Origin: Trileptium ribeirensis
Lineage: Eukaryota > Nematoda > Enoplea > Enoplida > Thoracostomopsidae
Length of the DNA: 64,000 nucleotides
Reading direction: 5' to 3'
NCBI GenBank assembly: GCA_030248225.1
Contig: JASANE010010148.1
Location: 24,866-88,865 of the forward strand
In this document: positions 27,209 through 36,766 of the stretch, in pieces
Position numbering within the stretch: the first letter of the stretch is position 1
How the letters are laid out: each line of letters opens with the position of its first letter
Made by a program: the position numbers and the translations under genes
The notes under the pieces: generated by a model
Told to the model about the DNA's origin: nothing
Databases searched by the model: none
The model's input: only the letters and a program-made list of their open reading frames with translations

Positions 27209-30200
27209 ATGGCACTTCAATGTAATAAATGTAATAAGAGTTTTACTAGACGTGATCATGTTATACGTCATATTCACACAATTCACACTATGCAACTAAA
27301 TTGGTGTGAGCAGTGTGGTAAAGTGTTTTCACGACATGACGCGCTTATCAGGCACCAAAAGAACATTGTAAAGCGCGTCAACATAATACCACCGCAAGCA
27401 TTGTGGAAGCTCAAGCCTCCACCTCCACGAATATTGCTGATCATCTCAATAAATTATACCAAATGGGGCAGGAGATGGTCGACGATCAACACCAACGATC
27501 ATCAATTGTTGAGTAATGTGATTCCGTCACGCTACGACAATGGATCAAGGCGCTAAAAGGGTACCTATGCAGCTACTACTTGATATCCAAGCAGCACGTC
27601 AGAATCTTTCCGTTTTCCTGGCGCAATCAGGTCAGATGTTGGAGCGATTGGTCGAAAGTCAACTCTAGTGTGGAATCAAGCTCTGGATCTCCGTCAAATG
27701 TGTACTACATAAGCTCGACGGTACACAGTTGACTACACACATCAACAGCAAATCCCATGCAATCCTTCACGGGAACAACATCGATGTCGAGCTGACCGAA
27801 TTTTTCAACGAGTTGACGAAGAAATTGGACGATTTTCAACGCTTAGGATCCGGATGGGTCCTAGAAGACGTGCAACATGCTGATGTACATATCAGCAAGT
27901 ATCGACCGCTGTATGCGTCTTCCTATATCGAACTTCCAACGTCGATGCGCAACAAGCATGCGGTGCTCAATATCTAGAACCGCGATAATAAATGCTTTTT
28001 ATGGTCGGTATTGGCGGCGCTGCACCCTCTCAATTACAATCAACATGATGAGAGAGCATCAAACTATGAACCATATATTAATGAACTTAATATGAATGGC
28101 ATTGAATTCCTCGTCAAGATTAAAGATGTACCCCGATTCGAACGTCAAAATAACATTGCTATTAACGTATACGGACTGGAAGATGCTGTTATTTACCCGT
28201 TGTACATATTTAAATCCCTACATCAGCAATATATACACCTACTGCTGTATAAAGATCATTATTGTTTGGTTCGCAGTCTGGATTCGTTGTTAGATAACCA
28301 ACGTCGGCATAAAATCAAAAAGTACTTTTGTGATAAATGTCTCGTCCCGTGCTACAGTAAAGCTAAACGGGATGACCATTTACAACGGTGTCGACATGAT
28401 AAATCATCTCGCATCGAGACACCTCCATCCAATTCTCTCCAGTTTGCAAACATTCAACGAATGTAGCGATCCCCCTATGTCATATATGCTGATTTCGAGT
28501 GTATACTCGAAAAGGTTTCAACCTGTGAACCTTCAACATCCACCTCATTCATCAATCCCTACCAGCGTCACACTCCCTGCGGTTATGGACTTTTGGATTG
28601 TTTTGGTTGCTGTAACGATAAAGTGGAAATTGGCGAATCTCATATATATCGAGGTGACAATACAGTCAAACATTTCTTTAATAATGTAAAGGAACTTTCT
28701 GAGCAATATCAAAAAATACCTCATAAACCCTTAAACCTGTCTGATGTTGAACAGACTCAATTTAACGCTGCAGCAGAATGTTATTTGTGTAATAAAACGA
28801 TGGATTCTGACGATAAAGCGCGTGAACATTGTCATTTTTGTGGTCGCTACAGAGGTGCGGCTCACCTGAAATGTAACATTGGATATCGGCTTAATCGGGA
28901 TGTAACGGTATTATTTCACAATTTACGCAGATAAGGTGGACATCCCATAATGCAAGAACTTGGATCTATAAGTAAGAACAAGGGGTTGGAGATCGAATAT
29001 ATAGCGAAAGGGATGGAAGACTATATGACGTTTTCCATCAAACGGAAATCAAAGAAAGCTAGTAATCTGTTCATAATAGATGATGTGGATGATGATGATG
29101 AATGCTGGGACGAAGATGTGGACGGTGTTGATTTTATATTGGGCAACGATGATACCGACGACAATGAGGAGATTGGATGGAAGATCCGCTTTATCGATAC
29201 CATCCAATTCCTCCAATCATCTCTCCAAACGTTGGTCGACAATTTGAAGAAAACGGGTGTCGATCAATTTCAAGCTATAAAGCATGTATTTGGAGATGAA
29301 CTCAATTTAATGCTGCGTAAGGGTATATACCCTTACGAATATATGGACTCCGCTGACCGCTTCAACGAAACAGCGTTACCCCCTCAACAAAACTTTTATT
29401 CTAGTCTCACCGACAGTGGTATTGATGATGAAGATTACCAACAAGTTCAAGCTGTTTGGTGTAAAATGAACGTTCACAACTTAGGTCAATACCACGACCT
29501 ATACCTGAAAACCGACGTCCTGCTACTTCGCAACGTCTTTGAAAACTTTTGATTGTTTTATCTAGACAAATTCCATCTAGACACTGCTCATTACATTACC
29601 CTCCCCAGCTTCGCGTGGGACGCTTGTCTTATGAAGACAGGCGTCAACCTGTATCTCATCTCCGACCCCGACATGTGCGCGGTCTCCGTAATATCCCCCC
29701 GATATGCAAAAGCGAACAATCCATACGTTGACGGTTACAACGCTGCAGAACTCATCAATTATATAATGTACCTCAACGCAAACAATTTATACGGGTGGTC
29801 GATGGTAAAGAAACTCCCCTGTAACAAATTCAAGTGGCTCTCCCAAGCTCAAATCGGGTTAATCGATTGGAGCTGTGTTAACCCAAATGGTGATACTGGA
29901 TATATATTGGAAGTCGATTTGCGCTATCCATATCATCAGCACAACCTTCGTAACGATTACCCGCTGGCTCCCGAACGTTTAAAGACCTCCGATGCGATGT
30001 CGTCCCCATATTGCAGTGCGATCAAACAAGGTCGTTCTGCACCAGTTGAAAAACTGGTCCCCAATAACGATAAACAGCGATATATAGTTCATATTCGCAA
30101 CCTTCAACAATACCTTGCACTTGGGTTGGAACTCAAAAAAGTACATAGAGTAGTTTCCTTCAATCAATGTGCATGGATGGAACCATATATTAGTTTTAAT

Positions 30201-31062
30201 ACCGAAATGCGAAAGAACGCAAACAGTGATTTCGAGAAAGACTTGTATAAACTTCTCAACAACGCTGTATTCGTGCGAGCTTATGTAGATATTAAACTTA
30301 TAACCAACGAAAGGAAATTTGAAAAAGTTAGTGGTGAACCCCCGATACTCCATGTCCTCAATGTTGAACGAAGACCTGGTTACGGTTAAAATGCACCGCA
30401 AAACTATCAAACCGCGTAAACCCATATAATTTGGCTTTATGGTTTTGGGACTAATAAAGTTAATAATGTACAATTTCCATTACAATTATATAAAATCATT
30501 GTATGGTAATAAATGTAAACTACTATTTACGGATATTGACTCATTGTGTTATTCTGTGGAAACTAAAGACATTTACGAGGATATGATTGAAAACATAACT
30601 TTCTTCGATACCGCTGATCACCCACTATTCTCAACTACGAACAAAAAGGTGCTTGGGAAAGTGAAAGGCGAGACTGCTGGTAAACCCATCGAGGAATTTG
30701 TTGGACTGCGGTCGAAGATGTACAGTATAAAGTGTGGCGGCGTGGAAAAGAAGAGTGCAAAGTGTATAAAAAAGGGTGTTGTGAAAAAAGACATTCGTCA
30801 CCGAGACTATTACAACATTTTGTTCAGCGGTAATAACATGAAACATAAAATGAATATAATTCGCAGTCATAAAAATGTGTTGAATACGGTGACACTTAAT
30901 AAGACGAGCTTATCTGCATATGATGGTAAGAGATATATACTAGATGATGGAATCAGTTCTTATGCTTACGGACATTATAAAGTGTACGGTGTTAGCGATG
31001 AAGATTTTATTGAATTGTTGAGTGATATTTCTTATGATGATCTTATGCATATTGATGTTTAA
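27209..31062 (+). pseudogene. polB: Protein-primed family B DNA polymerase, broken
   Basis: This is the Polinton replication polymerase. It opens with two C2H2-like fingers (CNKCNKSF, CEQCGKVF), followed by an N-terminal region of about 400 residues. Exonuclease motif I (ADFE at 28488) comes next, then a Cys/His knuckle (HCHFCGRYRG) and the region up to the second exonuclease motif. The YHDLYLKTDVLLL and NNLYGW motifs follow, and finally motif C (TDIDS at 30529) with FVGLRSKMYS and YILDDGI. In-frame stops occur at 27975, 28464, 28932, 29550 and 30427. Frameshifts lie near 27360, 27520 and 30340. The catalytic Asp of motif A is Asn (29775-29777), and a short conserved block near 30270 is missing. 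The second exonuclease motif is also damaged at 28932. It cannot make a working enzyme as read. Confidence 0.95.
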
Positions 31063-31067
31063 TAAAG

Positions 31068-31077
31068 TCTTAAAAAG
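31068..31077 (+). promoter_or_regulatory. TTAAAA box, integrase gene
   Basis: TCTTAAAAAG, with 26 bases before the integrase ATG at 31104. Confidence 0.5.
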
Positions 31078-31103
31078 AAACGTGTTTATTGATAAAGTTA
31101 AGA

Positions 31104-32124
31104 ATGAATTCTAAACTTAAAGATATATACTACAACCCTACAAGCATTGCAGGTTTTTTAACTGCTCCTAAACAACGAGGTTATAACGTAAAGTTTAATG
31201 AAGTACAAGATTGGTTACGTGGTCAGGAAACATATATTTTACATAGACCTAGAAGACTAAGATTTCAGCGTAGCCGTACTGTTGTTAAAGGTTTAAATGG
31301 TTTATTTCAGGTCGATTTAGCTGATATGAGTAACTTGTCATCATATAATGATGGTATAAATATTTACTTGTTGTTATTGACTGCTTTTCCAAATATGCTT
31401 GGGTTATACTTGTTAAGAATTACACAGCTTATACTATTCTAAATGCATTAAAATCTGTCTTTGAGCAAGTTAAACCTCAAAATTTTCGAACAGATAATGG
31501 TAAAGAGTTATTAAATAACCTGTTATATATATGATTATTGTAAGGAAAATGGTATAAATGTTTATACTGCTATGAATAAGGAAATAAAAGCAAGTATTGC
31601 CGAACGTTTTATACGTACTTTGAAATCAAAAATTTATAAATATTTAACAGCATACAATTCCCGTAGATATATTGATAATCTTCAATCACCTGTAGAAAGT
31701 TATAACAATACAGAAAACAGTTATGGTTTCGCACCTTCAAAGGTTGATAATGAGGATGAAATTCGGGAAAAGTTATTTCCAGCCCAAGATGTGGATGTTC
31801 GATATAAATTTCAACTAGGCGATATTGTACGTGTTTCCATTGAACGACTTCCTTTTGAACGTGGATTTCACCAGTTGTGGTCACGTGAAGTGTCCATACG
31901 AGCTTGAAGATGCAAATAAGGAAACTATATTGGGAAGATTTTATAAGCAAGAGATGCAAAACGTTGAAGTATTCGGTGATTCATATAAAATTGAGAAAAT
32001 TATATGCAAACGCAAGACCGGTACAGAGTACCTTGTAAAGTGGCTTGGATACCCTAAATCAATGAATTCATGGGTACATGAAAAGGATTTACAATCACCA
32101 GGGGTACAACATACGGCTACATAG
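31104..32124 (+). pseudogene. int: Retroviral-type integrase with chromodomain, broken
   Basis: The integrase inserts the element into host DNA. An N-terminal region leads to WLRGQETYILH and the rve catalytic core. The acidic triad is present: Asp in FQVDLADM (31314), Asp in FRTDNGKE (31493) and Glu in SIAERF (31602). The Arg-Tyr-rich YNSRRYIDNL segment and an SH3-like end (YKFQLGDIVRVS) follow. A C-terminal chromodomain carries YLVKWLGYP and NSWVHEKDL, which in other integrases guides insertion to chromatin marks. The frame shifts near 31425, 31530 and 31890, so the catalytic core is in at least three pieces. No intact HHCC finger is seen at the N-terminus. Confidence 0.93.
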
Positions 32125-32126
32125 TA

Positions 32127-32345
32127 GTAAATGTAAGGGATATACGGGTATAATACGTACCCGTATGGTACAGAATATAGGTACACAGTGGTAAATGTAT
32201 AGGGATATATGGGTACAATAGGTACCCGTAGGGGTACAACAGGAGTATAAAGTGGTAAATGTAGGGGATATATGGGTACAATACGTACCCGTAGGTGTAC
32301 AGAATAGGGATACACTGGGTTACAAAATAGGGGAACACAGGGGTA
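32127..32345 (+). repeat. Minisatellite, unit about 63 bp
   Basis: The units start gtaaatgta(agg)gatat at 32127, 32191 and 32254. They are GT-rich on this strand and contain tacccgta palindromic steps, then decay into ggggtacaa repeats. The Tyr/Pro-rich antisense frames at 31941-32362 are products of this array. Confidence 0.85.
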
Positions 32346-32365
32346 CAATATGGTGGTGTCAAAGT

Positions 32366-32375
32366 TCTTAAAAAG
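32366..32375 (+). promoter_or_regulatory. TTAAAA box, ATPase gene
   Basis: TCTTAAAAAG, with 26 bases before the ATG at 32402. Confidence 0.5.
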
Positions 32376-32401
32376 GTTTAATCATGTAATTCATGATAAT
32401 T

Positions 32402-33112
32402 ATGGATCATGTATGTAACAAGTGCGAACGATCTTATACTTCCCGTCAACATTTACATAGACATAAGAAAAGTTGTACAGTACAATCTATATCAAGCTGT
32501 GATAAAGTACTTTTGCCTCAATAGTTACCGTTCACATGTGTTGTGAGTGGTCAAACTGGAAGTGAAAAAACACTTTGGATTTATAGATTACTTAAACACA
32601 TGTACTTTGATGAAAAGGTGTTGAAAATTTTATACTGTTACAGTATTTTTCAAGATATATATGCTAAAATGTTGAGATAAATGCCCAACTTTGAACTACA
32701 CGAAGGTATACCCTCTGAATTTCCCACAGGCGCAGGACACGTTTTATGTGTTGGACGATTTAATGATTGAGGCCTCAAATGATAAAAAGCTTGCAGCAGC
32801 ATTTTCCCGTATGCGTCATAATAAGTTAAGCACAATTTTTGTTACACATAATTTATATCATGAAGGTAAATACATGCGAACAATAACTCGGAACGCACAG
32901 TATATGGTTCTATTTCCCAATTTCATTGATACATACCTTGGGAAGGCAAATGTGGCCGGCAAAACCTGATTTTCTTTCAAGCATATTTGAGCAAGCAACA
33001 AGTGAATCGCATGATCATTTCTGGATCTAAAACCAGCAACATAGAGTGTGTTCAGGGCGAGACAATGTATTTTCCCCGATGACCGTCAGATATTTGTTTA
33101 TTCTTAAAAATG
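32402..33112 (+). pseudogene. FtsK/HerA-type packaging ATPase with N-terminal zinc finger, broken
   Basis: This protein is thought to pump the element's DNA into capsids. It starts with one C2H2/C2HC-like finger (CNKCERSYTSRQHLHRHKKSC). After an in-frame stop at 32522 comes the P-loop region, LPFTCVVSGQTGSEKTLWIY (Walker A at 32546-32572). The second Gly of the loop is Glu, which should impair ATP binding. Walker B is VLDDLM (Asp pair at 32754-32759), followed by the conserved TIFVTHNLYHEGKYMRTI. A second stop lies at 32678, a frameshift between 32715 and 32745, and further shifts near 32930 and 33030. The zinc finger may be a fused domain or a small separate gene. Confidence 0.88.
33102..33111 (+). 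promoter_or_regulatory. TTAAAA box, small basic protein gene
   Basis: TCTTAAAAAT, with 23 bases before the ATG at 33135. Confidence 0.45.
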
Positions 33113-33134
33113 TTTAATTTTAGATTTATTAAAC

Positions 33135-33410
33135 ATGTCTCGAACGGTTGAACGTAATCTAACAGCAATGCAGTTTCTTGAGGGATCATCAGCTAAACTT
33201 ATATCTACTGTAATTAAAGTTGCACCTAAGTCTTTACTGAACACATTTGCAGACTTTGCACATAATATCATACAAAATACTAAAACTAAGAGTAAAGTTC
33301 TTAAAAGTATTGCAAGCAAACATATTTCAATTTCTAAAAAGAAAAAGTTACTTAAATCTACTGTGGTCAAGCATTTGATTAATTATTTTAATAAACATTA
33401 TGGCACGTAA
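33135..33410 (+). CDS. Small basic Polinton protein, intact
   Basis: A 91-residue open frame from MSRTVERNLT to a stop at 33408. The N-terminal half is mixed. The second half has the pattern LxSIxxKxxSxxKKKxLL, then a basic tail. The same pattern occurs in a short conserved protein next to the ATPase in other Polintons and their viral relatives, where its role is not settled; a core or DNA-condensing function is possible. The stop overlaps the start of the next gene by 11 bases, suggesting tight, virus-like packing. No break is visible, unlike the large genes around it. Confidence 0.75.
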   Translation: MSRTVERNLTAMQFLEGSSAKLISTVIKVAPKSLLNTFADFAHNIIQNTKTKSKVLKSIASKHISISKKKKLLKSTVVKHLINYFNKHYGT

Positions 33411-33798
33411 GATGGCAGTGGTACGGGTTAGCTGGTTGGATATAATTAAGAGTGGAGGATTACAGGATAAAGAACCAATAAAAAGTGAAGTGACAGTTTA
33501 TGAAACTAGAGAAAAACCAGAATTGTCGCTCATGTTTCCTAAAAATTTACGATCTAAAGCTAAATTAATGTTGAACAATATTAAAGATTTAAAACTAAAT
33601 GATAATAACGTAATTTATTCGGATAAGACTGTGGGTTTCAATATTTTTGATTTGGTAAAGTATTTTGTCTCAGATGTCACCTTTTCACCTCCAAGACCTC
33701 TTGACTCTGATAAATTTGAATCTCTTCTTAGAGGAGTTCCTTTGTCAGCTTTTGGAAGAGGCAGGAAAGGTAAAGTAGCTGAGCAGAAAACCAAATAG
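33400..33798 (+). CDS. Conserved Polinton protein of unknown function, intact
   Basis: A 132-residue open frame. After MARKMAVVRVSWLDI it has RSKAKLMLNNIKDLKLNDNN, a GFNIFDLVKYFVSD helix-like segment, a PPRPLDSDKFESLLRGVP stretch and a Lys/Arg-rich end. Proteins with this layout (a segment of Lys/Leu helices, a short beta turn with IYxxK, then DLVK and PPG/PxR motifs) follow the small basic gene in related elements. I do not know its role. It is read from the first ATG, which overlaps the upstream gene. Confidence 0.7.
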   Translation: MARKMAVVRVSWLDIIKSGGLQDKEPIKSEVTVYETREKPELSLMFPKNLRSKAKLMLNNIKDLKLNDNNVIYSDKTVGFNIFDLVKYFVSDVTFSPPRPLDSDKFESLLRGVPLSAFGRGRKGKVAEQKTK

Positions 33799-33841
33799 AG
33801 AACTTTGTGGGGTATTTACTAATATATAAAGGTTCACAAAC

Positions 33842-34247
33842 ATGGATATCATCATTACCGAAACTGTATCAAACAGTATTGCGTTAGCACTGATGGGAAA
33901 CCACTTGTTTTATTCCGATTTGGATGGAGTTTATTTAGTAATTTTAATATTGCTAAAATAACTATTAATGGAGTACCTACAACTGCGTTGAACAATGGTA
34001 TCAAAGCGAAAAGGCTCGGTACTTTAAGGACGATATCACATATTATCATATTATGAACTCTTATAAACAGTCAATACACAAGCGACGTGGACAACAGAAC
34101 GCAAATTTTGATATTGCAGAATGGATAGCAAATGACCGCACTGTAAACGTGATGAAAGTGGGGATGAAAGCGAAATTTCATCAACTACCTCACGTACGTG
34201 CTGCAGTAATGGGAACTGAAAATGCGATAATAGCGGAAGCGTCGTAA
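33842..34247 (+). pseudogene. Unrecognised Polinton gene, broken
   Basis: An ATG at 33842 (MDIIITETVSNSIALAL) opens a frame that stops at 33959. The coding-like sequence continues in other frames: one with VLFRFGWSLFSNFNIAK and NGVPTTALNNGIKAK, then one from about 33970 ending in NFDIAEWIANDRTVNVMKVG and AVMGTENAIIAEAS at 34247. At least two frameshifts are needed to link them. Its position between the small conserved gene and the TBP-like gene gives no clear clue. I found no cysteine-protease motif in any frame. The final stop (TAA) overlaps the ATG of the next gene. Confidence 0.5.
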
Positions 34248-34906
34248 TGGGACTTCTACTGGGAAATAAGAAAAAGCGTGTTCGATGCAAAAAGTCAAGA
34301 CGTGAGCGAATGGAAGGGACTAAACAAGTTGGGTGGGTTATGGATGGAAATTCTAGACAAAAACAAATGATAACAAATATGACAATAACATCAAACATTG
34401 GATGCAACGTTGATTTGTTATATTTATCTTGTATACTTGATAATTTTGACTCTGATATTTCAAGATTTAATGGTGGAATATGGAAATGCAAACCGAGGGC
34501 AACGATTTTACTTTTTTCCAATGGAAAGATAGTAGTACTGGGGGTGAAGTCAGAAGATGAAGCAAAAAAAGCACATTAGCATTTTTTGCTCATTTTGCAC
34601 ATAGTTTACGAAAAATTAAACGATTTGGGATATTTATGCATTCAAAAATTTGACGTACAACTTAAAAATGTTGTTGGAATGTTGAAATGTGAATTTAACT
34701 TAAATTTACCTTTCATATATGAAAGCCTAAGATCCAAATACACTGTAATGTATGAAGCTGAGCTGCATAATAGTATGAAACTTAAGGTTGAGAAGTGTGT
34801 GGGTTTGATGTATGGCATTGGTAATGTAGTTATAACTGGTTGTAAGTGTATAAATGATTTCTATTTGTCTTGCAATACTGTATATTATATCCTTAAAAGA
34901 CTTTAA
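34247..34906 (+). pseudogene. TATA-binding-protein (TBP)-like protein, one internal stop
   Basis: The frame spans 219 codons and a final stop, in one register, with a single internal TAG at 34577-34579. A basic N-terminal tail (residues 1-40) precedes two related repeats. Repeat 1 (about 45-110) has TSNIGCNVDL, a KPRATILLF strand and FSNGKIVVLGVKSEDEAKKA. Repeat 2 (about 120-219) has the linker helix EKLNDLGY, then FDVQLKNVVGMLKCEFNL, YTVMYEAEL and YGIGNVVITGCK, and ends YYILKRL. This order, with the FSxGKxVxTGxKSEExA signature in repeat 1 and a VGxxxxxF start and VVxTGxK strand in repeat 2, is that of the saddle-shaped TBP core of about 180 residues. It lies between two element genes on the same strand. 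It is strongly diverged from host TBP. Confidence 0.85.
34890..34899 (+). promoter_or_regulatory. TTAAAA box, minor capsid gene
   Basis: TCCTTAAAAG, with 26 bases before the ATG at 34926. It overlaps the last codons of the TBP-like gene. Confidence 0.45.
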
Positions 34907-34925
34907 TAAAATGTAATCAGCAATC

Positions 34926-35337
34926 ATGGAAGTTGTAGTTGTTTGCAATCAGAGCGAACCGGTTGTTGAGTTTCCGACAGAATTTTGCGCTACTAAAGAT
35001 AAAGTTTTAGATGCTCAACTTCCCACCAAATACAAAAATATTGAGGGTGGTGTTGTTGAATATTTCACAAATAAATCTTGGAAACGGTTTCCTATTGATA
35101 AAGGCTACTATAATATCAGCAGTTTGTTATCTTACCTAAACACATTTAGTCAAGACATTGAGTCTACAGTTTAACCCCATCTGTGATCGTGTCAGTGTAT
35201 ATATCTTAGGTAAGGCAGAAATTAAGATATTTCCGGAAATACAACAATTATTTGGATTCAACGCTTTACACCTGAAAAACGGTAAACATGTTGGCAACAA
35301 GTGTTTAGTTGGAATAATCTCCCATAAAGTTATGTGA
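34926..35337 (+). pseudogene. Minor capsid (penton-like) protein, N-terminal part
   Basis: The first segment (34926-35174, MEVVVVCNQSEP) is open for 82 codons. A +1 shift near 35170 is followed by more of the protein (RVSVYILGKAEIKIFPE, QLFGF) up to a stop near 35335. The pattern QLPxxYxxxGxxVE, YFTNKSW, then GYYNISSLLSYLN and LFGF, matches the single-jelly-roll minor capsid protein of Polintons and related viruses. The C-terminal part lies about 960 bp further on, beyond a block of foreign AT-rich DNA. Confidence 0.72.
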
Positions 35338-36297
35338 ATTTATGTTAATAATATTAATAATATGTGTTATTAGAATTTCCTATCAAGAACAGTTAAACAT
35401 ATATACCATATATAACTCTAAACTGACCCATCAATGTATCTTTCCTCTTGCGGTTATCGGTAGCCGGACCTTGTGGTAATATGTCAATAATCGACTGAGG
35501 TGTTGCCACAAGTCTTTTCCGATCCTTTAAATCCAACGAATGAGTAGCCTTTCTTGATCGTTTGTCAAGACCGGCAGATGATTCAGAACTAAAATTAAGT
35601 GCAATTTAAAATGCAAATATTAATCCAATTTTTTTGCATACATATACATTATTAGCCAATCAAACACCTCAGCACAAAACTTCATATTAAATATCCTATA
35701 CTAGAATACAAACATATATCCGCATATACTCATATCCGAATTTAACCGATATATAAGTGCAACAGCACCCAGGCACATTTTATTATGTATACCTAAATTG
35801 GACAATATGTAAATGCAATATGTACCCAATTTATGATACATATACCATATATGGCTCAAACATACAACTATATATTATATATTATTGAGATTCAGCCGTG
35901 CAACCTTCGCGCATATTCATGCAATACACGTTGCCCGGGTGCGCCACGTGGAGGCATCTCATACACCCACTAATAAATTAAATAATATCTATAAAATATT
36001 AGCTAAATTAAAAGGAATAAGTTAAGATAGAAGCCTTATTTATTAATTTAATGCATCAATTAATTTAAATTTGGTAAAATATATTAAAAAATTCTGAATA
36101 TAATTTATAATATTTATAATATAATATATTTAATATTATATTAATTATAATAAGCCAATAATGTTAATGAGAATAAATATTAAAATTATCAAATAATTTG
36201 ATATTAAAATTATAGTAATAAGTTAATATATTAATAGTTATAATTGAAGTAATATAATATAATATAATACAATAATAATTTAATATTAATAATAAGT
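35338..36297. other. AT-rich insertion splitting the minor capsid gene
   Basis: About 960 bp with no capsid coding content. The left part holds an exon-like minus-strand frame (35393-35588). From about 35960 to 36297 the sequence is almost pure A and T. Both edges carry taatattaataata-type sequence, which could be a target duplication but is too simple to trust. I could not identify element termini. Confidence 0.65.
35393..35588 (-). other. Exon-like minus-strand frame, possible captured host exon
   Basis: On the minus strand, acceptor ttaattttag (AG at 35590-35589) is followed by an open frame starting SESSAGLDKRSRK. The frame includes LVATPQSIIDILPQG and RKRKDTLMG and ends at a TAA (35393-35395). 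Weak donors (gtttag, gttata) lie before the stop. Base composition is markedly less AT-rich than the surroundings and the residue mix looks like a nuclear protein. I do not recognise it. It enters in phase 2 if spliced. Confidence 0.4.
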
Positions 36298-36560
36298 ATG
36301 CTAATAAGTATAAAATGTGTTGACATCATGCATAATAACCCCATGATTATAATTAGTTCCTTTGTAAAACAACGATTAGTAAATGGAAGATATAAACCAG
36401 TACTACACGTTATTTCATCTAGTGTAAAAAATACAGTGAACCTAGAATTAAACAGCTGTATGTTAAAGGTATTCCAATTTGAAGTGTTTGATTCAGAATT
36501 TCAAAGTGTTGAGTTCTTTCCAAATACAAAGATGATATTAAGATTATGATTTAGTTATTA
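36298..36560 (+). pseudogene. Minor capsid protein, C-terminal part
   Basis: The open segment begins SIKCVDIMHNN and includes VNGRYKPVLHVI and FEVFDSEFQ, continuing past a shift near 36545. In the family, the C-terminal half of the minor capsid protein has a strand of the type YCDIVE, a block with xxPLLRxV, then a final FDTIEIxIxDxxG strand. The same spacing is seen here. It starts right at the edge of the AT-rich insertion. Confidence 0.6.
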
Positions 36561-36766
36561 AAAAGGATGAATACAATCAGCAAATATCATTTTCAAAAAT
36601 GTTACCTCTATAGTTAAATTCGACAAAGATTGTAAAAGCAATTCCAATTGTCAAAAAAAGTCTTAAAAAGCATCGTAAACCAGCAAAGAAAAAGAAAATA
36701 TCAAACGTATGCGGCGTCGAAAAACATAATTGGCGCGGTGATGAGTACCCTGCTCAAGACTCAATC
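36561..36766 (+). other. Basic coding remnant between the capsid genes
   Basis: In the reading frame of the major capsid gene, a Lys-rich stretch (VKKSLKKHRKPAKKKK) leads into the capsid ATG without a stop from about 36620. Related elements often carry a small basic core-like protein here. It is too short and broken to name. A TCTTAAAAAG sequence at 36661 lies inside this frame. Confidence 0.35.

Noticed and set aside
31941..32362. Tyr/Pro-rich minus-strand proteins
   Set aside because: They are translations of the 63-bp minisatellite and overlap the integrase and ATPase regions.
34051..34521. A 156-residue minus-strand frame opposite the TBP-like gene
   Set aside because: The plus strand carries recognisable motifs; the antisense frame is low complexity and unrelated to anything known to me.
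35393..35588. Joining this exon-like frame to the exons at 61609-62954, since the phase would fit
   Set aside because: It would place complete genes (OSGEP and the LYR exon among them) inside one intron on the same strand; a one-in-three phase match is not enough.
36661..36670. Counting the exact TCTTAAAAAG here as a promoter for the major capsid gene
   Set aside because: It lies 96 bases before the capsid ATG and inside a Lys-rich reading frame where AAA codons make it likely by chance.
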